This document shows, piece after piece, positions 56,269-64,000 of a DNA stretch of 64,000 bases. The notes under the pieces were generated by a model. That model was not told the origin of the DNA. It saw only the letters and a list, made by a program, of their open reading frames with translations, and did no database searches. The position numbers were made by a program, and so were the translations under genes. The stretch lies in assembly GCA_963681505.1 (NCBI GenBank), contig OY811988.1:434001-498000 (forward strand), read 5' to 3'. Numbering within the stretch: the first letter of the stretch is position 1; each line of letters begins with the position of its first letter. Source of the stretch: Eunapius fragilis. Lineage: Eukaryota; Porifera; Demospongiae; Spongillida; Spongillidae.

Positions 56269-59200
56269 CACTGGCGGAGCTAGGGGGAGGCTGGGATGGG
56301 CTTGGCCCGTTATCCACGATGATAGAAATCTGATAATGCATTTTATAAGTAACCGGTGCATTACCAAATGTGAAAATAGTTTCCCGTCCGTACCAGGTTA
56401 TATTGATTACCCAATGGGGAATCCGCGGTTTTAAAACCCTAGATGCCAGGAGGAAAATTTAAAGTTCCCTATTTTTAAATTCAAATTTAGCATCGTTCGG
56501 GACAAATGATCTGTTAGCTTTATTTTGCTTCATCGTGGCTTCTCGCGCATCACTACAACTGCCGCAATAGATTAGACGAAGCGCCCCATATTTATTACCT
56601 ATTGTTCTAATTGGATGCCTTTTTGTGCCTACTATTTTCGACTCTGAAACCCTGCGTCCCTGCAGAGGTAAGTAAATGCCCGTCTAGATAATTGATCCTT
56701 CTATCATTCTACAAAGTCTCATAAAGATTTGATGTAGCGCAGGCCTGCCTCCTACTATGCGCTATTCTTTAAACACCATTGCACCTATACATCTATTGGT
56801 GCTACATATCAGGATCTAAAGAAATGTTATATCTAATATCTGTTATCATAGCTTTTTATGTTGGATCACTAAAAATGTTGGAATTCCAGTGTTTTCGGCT
56901 TCAAAACATGAACATAGTTCAAAACTGAGTGTTTTAGCTTAAAACTCACAAAACTGTTCTACTGAAGAGCTCAATTATATATCTCATTGAAGCTTTGTAT
57001 ATGGTTTGTTTCAACCCTTAAGTCCAGTTTGTTTTGAAGTTTGGCTTGAATATATATGGTTTTTTATATGAGTCCTGGTTAGCACAATTTTGGCTTATTT
57101 GGTTCAACTTAAAGAAATGCAAATCATGTCTCATTATCCTGAAGTCCCTACAGTATCTGTATAACTTTAAATAATTTATTGGACATTGGTTAACAATTAC
57201 TGCAAAGGTAGAAAAGTAAACAATTTAAGGAAAATTAGGAAATTTGTTAGATATATGTGCATGACATCAGTGAGGGTATTTAACTGGTGATGTACGACTT
57301 CATTGTCCAGTGCCAAGGGTTCTTTACCAATGCAGCCTGGCTTCCTGAACAGATCTTTCTCTCATCCTCCTAACAAAGCAAGATCTTGTGGGGCAAGACC
57401 AATCTGAAGGCTCGATATGACAGCTCGACCAGGCTAATAGCGAAAGCTGCATTGCCGTTTGCGATCAAGGAAACCCGCCAGATCCAAAAGAGAAAGCAAC
57501 TGTAAGGCACTTAAGGAAATTAGACAACAACCAAAGGATTTCAGAACCTCTCTCTCTGCAAATCAATTTGAAGTGTGTAATGCCATCGACACCAACAAAA
57601 ACATTGTTGTTACGTCAACAAACGTCACTAGTACTGCAACTGATTTAGAAGGACCTTGGATGAAGCATTTTTATGTCAGCCAGCACGTGACTAACATTGA
57701 TGTTGTGCCTGTTATAAATACCTGCATCAATAACTTGGAATTATTAAGAGCTGATCCTTCTTTGGCTCTCACTTTAACAACAGATGAATTTGGTACCAGG
57801 CTTGGTGATGACAGTGTCTTAACAGGAGTCTGGCCTCCAATAGTAGTGAGGACTTAAATAAATACTTGTGATACTAATACAGATGTAATATACTGTAGGC
57901 AAATTTGCTACACTGTCACCATCAAAATGTGCCCAAACCAAATCAGTACCAGTGCATAATATGTTCAAACACTTGGTTTAGCTGATCTTCAACTCAGGCG
58001 AGCACTTAATGCCAAAATTGGCTTTATTGATGGTAAAGTCAAGGCAGTGAAATACAAGTCCAAGTCATGGTTATCAACCAAGCGTCCAACTTAGCAGAGC
58101 CAAATATTATCTTTCTCCATAAGAAGAGCATGCCAAATGAAACAAATTCGACACCAATGTGAAGAAGTCCTTACAAGAGTCCAGGATTAAATGCAAAAGG
58201 AAAAGCATCAGAAGATTGAACAGAGAGAACGAGAGTGGAGAAAAAAAATGACTTCTGTGTATAATGAAACAAGCACTGTAAATGAAGAGTTCCCTGAAAT
58301 TACACAGAAACAGCAAACCTTCATCTACAAATTTAGCTTCCTTGCAAGGTGCATGTATAAACCACATGTGGTATGTAAATATCACCGATGTACTATACAA
58401 TGGGCATGTTCTAATGATCAGCCATAAATCTAGGTCTAAAACTAAGATAGCTAAACTAACAATTACATATGAATCTGAAGAAGAAGGAATTGACAATACG
58501 ATTATGGTTAATGTTAGTTGATTACATAAAGGCATGGTGATTTAGTGTTTGTGGATGAATTTAAGGATAATTTTGTGTCTTAGATTGTATTATGTTTCAT
58601 GTTATGTATGCAGTTCCCGTTCATAATTAGAAGAGGATGCACGACGAAACGTGCTGCATAGCCTTTAATATGTCTTTCCTAAATCAGAACCACTTATATC
58701 CTATGTTTATAATTAATATCTTACTGAATAGCTAGTTTACCCCTTGTTATTTCTCAACTGTCACAGTTTTGCGCATTGACCACTGTACTAAAAATCTTAT
58801 CACTTTGACATCATTATCTCTGGTATTACAAATGCTACAGTAATGAAAGAAGTATTTTTGAATGTAGTTTTTTGTTCTTCGTAACTGTTATAATTTTATA
58901 AGCATTAGAGCATTTTTTTTCAATTCACCAGTGCCTACTTTTTAATCATATTATGCATGTGCATCACATATGCCTCATCATCAGCCTGCTGCCTACACCT
59001 CTTTTGAGTATATTATGCAGAGCTTTAGAATGTGAAATGTCTCCAGCGTAATTTGTATAAGAATTCACATCAAGGCATAATTAGGTCTGCAATCTGCCCC
59101 TACAATGTATGTACAGTAAATAAATTGCTCTGATAATTAGAATAATGACATAAACGGTGACATTACGCGGGGTGTTTATAATGACGCGGGGGGGGGGGAG

Positions 59201-59399
59201 GACGGGAAACTGTAATCACATTTGAAATGGCCTTATAAGTAAGTTTAACAATGGATTTTAAGTATATGAAACGATTTTGCTTCTATGCATCTGCACCAGA
59301 TTAGGCCAACATACGCCAGCGTGTCCGGTAGGGAGGGGTAGTCCCTCCCAGCCTACCCTTTAATTGGCCCCCTACAATAAAATCCTGGCTCTGCCAGTG
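56269..59399. mobile_element. 3.1-kb hAT-like DNA transposon with decayed ORFs
   Basis: The left end CACTGGCGGAGCTAGGGGGA and the right end (inverted) CACTGGCAGAGCCAGGATTT are terminal inverted repeats. Flanking 8-mers ACAGACAC (56261-56268) and ACAGGCAC (59400-59407) differ at one position, fitting an 8-bp hAT-type target duplication. Open stretches inside (57459-57857; 58191-58427) may be remains of its protein, but I recognise no transposase motif. Confidence 0.7.
57459..57857 (+). pseudogene. Unrecognised 132-codon ORF inside the hAT-like element
   Basis: Begins MRSRKPARSKRES and ends GVWPPIVVRT. The middle is hydrophilic with no transmembrane segment and no motif I recognise. A continuing protein-like stretch (LNAKIGFIDGKVKAVKYKSK) follows at about 58000-58080 in another frame after stops. 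Probably parts of one decayed element or host protein; function unknown. Confidence 0.35.
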
Positions 59400-59407
59400 A
59401 CAGGCAC

Positions 59408-60508
59408 CGGTAAATGAGTTAATTGATGGTGCGGACTTGCTTGAAGTAGGGGCATGCTTACATGTAGGTACATACCCCCAATCTTAGTGTGAATTGTCTA
59501 GCTGCAGGCGTTTCAAACTATGCAGCAACTTTTACAAGTGTAATACGCATTGGTTTTTAGTACTTTACATGTACGAAGGTCAACGGGAGTTGTCTTGAAT
59601 TGTGCATCCTGTTAGAGCTTTACGCAGTGCGAAAGGATGATATATTGTCGTCCCCACAGTGAATTAAGGAATTGGAGCAGCTTTTGTGTTCTTTGTACGC
59701 TCATAAGCGCTGTCGAAAGAGATGCTTGCATTGCCGTTGACTCCGTCAGGAGTTGAACTTGTGTTCTACAGTGTTCTGAATAAGTTTCACCATTTATCTT
59801 TTATGTCTAATCACTGTCACATAGGCTCAAAATTGGCGACTTTTGTTTACTCTCAGTATCGGTTCTTAATATAATTGGTAGGTGCCTCTTTTAAAGGATT
59901 TCGTCTAAGCGATTATTGCCCCCCTCTTATAAGTTTGAAGTTTCAAGTGAACTTTTGCCCCCATCACTCCCTTGAGGTCTGTGAATAACCTATTCATCTG
60001 TTTTGGTTTCTGAAAGTATATTTAAAGGGTTTGTTTTTAATTTGAAAGCCATATCTAAATGAGTCAAGTTTCCTTAAATGGCAAAGTCTCTAATAATTTA
60101 AATTTCTAGTATTTGGAGTACTCATATTGCATTTACACATTGTGTCTACATTGTACCTTGACCACTTGATGCATTTAATTTTTTAAAAAATTATGAGTAC
60201 TATTTTCTGTTTATGTGCATGTAAATTATTTCACTCACTATTTACCCCACAATCGGTATCACTCTTGTAGCTTCTGAAATAATTGCACTGCTACTCATGC
60301 ACATTTGTCGCTGCCAAATGTAGATATATTTAAGTATCATCATATTCCTTACTCCAGTACTACAACATGATTCAAGTTATGCTGTTGTTAATTATCAGAT
60401 TAACTTCAACGCATTACTGTAGTTAGCTATCGTTGAGTTATCATTTTGGGCTGGGCACTAAACTTTAGCAGCTTTCAAGGTTTACTTATTCTCATCTTTG
60501 TTCATTAG
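59408..60508. other. Upstream region of gene G; unassigned
   Basis: No exon or repeat that I can support. Any promoter or 5' exon of gene G would lie here. Confidence 0.4.
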
Positions 60509-60525
60509 TATCTACATGAAAGCAG

Positions 60526-62729
60526 ATGACGACAGAGGAATGTCACATAATTTCCTTGTTGGAGGGCTTTGAAGAAAGGAGGGTTGTAGGTGGTGGAGCG
60601 TATGGCACTGTTTATGAAGTCATGATGAATGGAACACCTTGCATTGCTAAGACGATTCATGACATTCTAATAGGCCAGAGAGGAAATTTTCCAGTCGGAA
60701 GAGATGAAGTAAAGTCTATAAGGGAGAAATTCCGTAGAGAATGTTCACTCCTTAGTAAACTGAAGCATCCAAACATTGTTCAGTTTTTGGGTGTATATGA
60801 TGATAAAGGTGATGATGTGCTTGTAATGGAATACATGCCCATGGACCTAGCCAAGTGCTTGGACACTTGGAAGGAACAGAACTACATAATTCCACTTCCA
60901 ATAAAGCTGTCCATCCTCCAGGATGTGACCAATGGTCTGCGTCACCTTCATTCATTAGCTCCACCCATCATCCATCGTGACCTTACAGCAGCCAACATTC
61001 TCCTCACATCTGACATGAGAGCTAAGATAGCTGACCTTGGAGTGTCTAAAGTATTTGATTTGAAAGAAATGCTGAAAGTTAATCACATGACCAAAGCTCC
61101 AGGCACTCCAGCATACATGCCCCCAGAGGCACTAGTCCCAGAGCCCAAGTATGATGTTAAGTTAGACATATTTTCATTTGGAGTTTTGACTCTTTATATT
61201 GCCAACCAGGAATTTCCCGATACCGACGAAATGTCACTGACCGAAGATGCTGTTAGGCAGAAAATAGTACAGATCACTAAACGTCAGCATTGGATAGATA
61301 AAATGGGAGAGGACCATCCTCTTTGTCCTATACTTGTCCAATGTCTGCAAGACCTTCCAGAGGCCAGACCTACTACCAGGAAACTCTGGGAAGTTATTAA
61401 CTCTCTGGGTTCTGAACATAAAAAGCATTGGAACACTATTTTGGAGGTATGAATATGTGTACTTCCATCCTTTCGTGATACATGTAGATGTATTTTTGTC
61501 TTAATGCGTTTAGAGACACATGTAGCTTTCATATGCCTATGAATTCATCCTGCAAAATCAGAATCCATGCTTGAGCCAAAGCTTCTGAGCTTTTTGGTGT
61601 GTCTGTGTCTTGTTTCCTATATTGTGTATGGCTTGTACAGTATGCACTGTGAGGGCATACACAATATACTGTAGCTCAGTAAGCATATTGTGATTGCGAT
61701 TTGAATACAGGGATAATCTATTGATCAATATTAAAATGCTTAAATATATGGCAACACTACAACATTTAACAAAGACATCTATCAAAATTTACTAAGCAAA
61801 TAGAACTTTTAAAAGCTGTGGATTGGTTGATGGGGAGGAGATTACTGATCAAAGGGGCGTGTGATTGTCAGCTCTATTAAGAGATCAAAGTGACAAATGG
61901 TACTATGCAGAGTTCATTGAAAAACCAACAGATCGACGAAACTGTTAAATGTCAAGCATGTACATGTACCATGAAGTGGTATGGTGCAGTACTTAGACAT
62001 TACTAACATTTTTTTCCCAGTGTGCCCATTAATCGTTTCATCTAAATATTGATGACTTTTACCAATTGAACTTTCAGCTAACTGCCAAGGAAAAAATTTT
62101 CTCTACTAAGGAAGCTGAAATTACCTTACTAAGGGAAAACCTGGTTTCAGCCAACGAGGAGATAGCAGTGAAGGTGACCCAGGTGAAGCAGTATCAGAAG
62201 CAGGTGGAGGCTTACAAACAACAGGTATTTGCTTAGTTCCATCAACCTTGGCACGATGTATTTGCACATGTACTTGGCTGTCTGTTTCAGTAACATGTGT
62301 CTCTACTTGAACCTGGTACTAGTTATCTAAATTTTTGTATCATCACACTTGTATAATATGTAGTGGTATTTATTGCCACCACCAAGACTTCATTATGTGC
62401 AGCATGCACATTCCATGGAGGGGATACCAGTAATTAATACAGGGGCATACTCTTAGTGTTCACATCGGAAGAATAAGTCAGTAAAATCGCTGTTCCATAT
62501 AGCAATCTCTTGCTCGCGTACTTTCTAGCAAACTGATTGTGAGAAGATTCTGAATGAAACAAAATCTGAGCTTGCGTTACTCAAAATAAACTATGAGGCC
62601 CTGGAGGTACTCACGCAGCAGCAGATAAGCGACCGTGACACACAACTAATGGCAACCAAAGAGGAGATAGCAGTGAAGGTGGCCCAGGTGAAGCAGTACC
62701 AGAAGCAGGTGGAGGCTTACAAACATCAG
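60526..62729 (+). CDS. Gene G: TKL-type protein kinase fused to NEMO-like coiled-coil modules
   Basis: Exon 60526-61446 encodes a complete kinase domain: GGGAYG (22-27), Lys42, Glu72, HRDLTAAN (150-157), DLG (170-172) and PPE, about 75-80 percent like gene E by eye. LE|gtatga is a phase-0 donor as in E. Exon 62078-62224 (LTAKEKIFSTKEAEITLLRE...) and exon 62529-62729 (QTDCEKILNETKSELALL...) follow in phase 0, and each ends with the array's 25-residue module. A possible terminal exon begins at 62829 (ELDLCAVCRVRL..., stop about 26 codons on); it has a CxxC but no full zinc finger, so the true C terminus is uncertain. No UBAN DFxxER motif is visible in this gene. The start ATG lies right after a CAG, so an upstream 5' exon is possible. 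Confidence 0.78.
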
Positions 62730-63023
62730 GTATTTGCTTACTACATGTACTGTCAACCTGTGTATTTGCAATGAACACATGTCATGCAGTTATTGTAATA
62801 TTACATTTATTTTTACTGAAAAATAAAGGAATTGGACTTGTGTGCAGTATGCAGAGTACGACTAAGACCAGATCAGTATCTGAATGTATACGCCGTCCTG
62901 TCTTAGGCAATTTACATAAATGTAAGACTTACTGTAATTGTTTTGCCACTACTGTGTGCACTGCAGGAGTCAGGCATTCAAGCTGGAGAGAATAAATTGA
63001 GATAATAGTGCATTTTATTGTAT

Positions 63024-63301
63024 ACAAGTAACTAAAAACATTTTCTATGAGATGGTTGGTGAAATATCGGATTTGAAGGCAATGGTGGTGTAAAAAGCAA
63101 GGAAACAAGGGTCTGTAATAGTAAGGGAAAATTATATAGTCCTATATTTAGCCCGTTTGTAGCATATAATATGTTTGTGTGCTTTAAATATAAGACTATG
63201 ACATTTTACAGACCCTTGTTTCCTTGCTTCTTACACCACCATTGCCTTGAAATCCTATATCTCACTAACTTTCTCATAGAGAATGTTTTTAATAACTTTG
63301 T
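63024..63301. repeat. Full-length inverted-repeat MITE (GGTGGTATATAGGA family)
   Basis: Arms run from ACAAGTAACTAAAAACATTT to its near inverse at 63301, with AAGCAAGGAAACAAGGGTCT and AGACCCTTGTTTCCTTGCTT pairing inside. It is the reference for the single-arm copies elsewhere in the window. Confidence 0.85.
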
Positions 63302-64000
63302 TTCATATTAGATTTTTTTCTCATATCTAATTATACATCTTACACTGTCCATATAGTTGATTGTAAATCTTTTTAGCTGTAGTGTTCTGGTTTGGTATCG
63401 TTGTCAAGATACTATGATACGAGTAACGTTTAGTACGGCCCAAATCTAACAATACAATTACCAAAACATACCATCAACTATTTGATCACAGAAGACACTC
63501 TTCCAGCCAATTCTGAAGCTACTGGGGAACAGTCTTTACATGTGTTCCTATCCTGAGTTATGCGTGGTCAAGAAGAAGGAGATGGAGGATAATTCCGAGA
63601 GACAGGAGTGTCATTATAAACGGGTCACATGATTTCATAGTTGGGGTAAAATCCTCTATGGAAGTTTCTAGCTAAACTTCTGATACATTTGGGACAGTTC
63701 ATGTCTCCTTGTATCTCGCCTTGTATAATAAAAAGGTATAAAAATGCTCCCTGTTTGAATCACTACAATTGCTGAGTTTGGCTCTATGGCATATGTTATT
63801 TCTATTCTATTATTGAGTCTTTCAGAGCAAGATATTTGATTTTATCTTCTAAACTGTTAAAGATAGTTCATATTTGACTAAATTTGGTCATTGTACATTC
63901 ATAAATGCATTTAGATTGACAATCTTATTAAGGTACATGTATTAAAAGTGTTGCACTCTTTCGTAAACACCCTGTATGTTACATGTATTAGGTACTTTTT
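63302..64000. repeat. Diverged dispersed block, then unassigned end
   Basis: From about 63330 to 63690 it resembles the 18.5-19.0-kb block (TTCTGGTTTGGTATCG, CAGCCAATTCTGAAGCTACT). The rest has nothing I can support. Confidence 0.5.

Overview
This is eukaryotic, animal-type DNA: short coding exons with GT/AG borders, long introns, many microsatellites and a dense load of transposable elements. Intron-rich genes for NEMO/optineurin-like ubiquitin adaptors, TKL-type kinases, endonuclease-bearing non-LTR retrotransposons and hAT/MULE-like DNA transposons suggest a marine invertebrate, possibly a sponge or cnidarian. The sequence alone does not fix the species.

The core is a tandem array of one expanded family, all on the plus strand. 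I rebuilt exons from splice borders and frame. Members in order: H (5139-8534), A (16623-20352), C (27386-30746), B (33549-34858 plus an exon at 41799-41963), E (42511-45514), D (47883-50529, a pseudogene), F (52563-55708) and G (60526-62729 or slightly beyond). Typical members have a coiled coil with the DFxxERxxR signature of the UBAN (NEMO/ABIN/optineurin) ubiquitin-binding domain, a nearly invariant 25-residue coiled-coil module, an acidic/proline-rich linker and a C-terminal CCHC zinc finger like that of NEMO and optineurin. E and G begin with a complete TKL-type kinase domain that splices in frame into the same coiled-coil exons; in E the chain continues to the zinc finger. Kinase and NEMO-like adaptor parts, separate proteins in known NF-kB/TBK1 signalling, thus appear fused here. 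This is the most interesting content of the window.

The array grew by block duplication: an A-type gene followed by a C-type gene recurs as A+C, B+E and D+F. Flanking non-coding DNA is duplicated too (12.85-13.5 kb with 31.6-32.3 kb; 15.6-17.9 kb with 32.4-34.9 kb; 25.8-30.8 kb with 51.2-55.9 kb). D is broken at several places, B lacks the 3' exons of its class, and C and F are both intact with 387 codons each.

Between the genes: fold-back (inverted-repeat) elements in 0-5, 8.7-9.7, 11.4, 13.6-13.9, 34.9, 39.5-39.9 and 63.0-63.3 kb; hAT remnants (9.9-11.0, 14.4-14.7 kb) and a 3.1-kb hAT-like element (56.27-59.40 kb); three decayed non-LTR retrotransposon pieces on the minus strand (21.8-27.2 kb); two copies of a long-TIR element with 9-bp target duplications carrying a RecQ-helicase-like fragment (40.55-41.33 and 45.96-46.69 kb); large minisatellites (1.06-1.75, 2.6-2.9, 35.75-36.74 kb) and a roughly 420-bp CAG tract (38.28-38.69 kb). 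I recognised no tRNA, rRNA or CRISPR.
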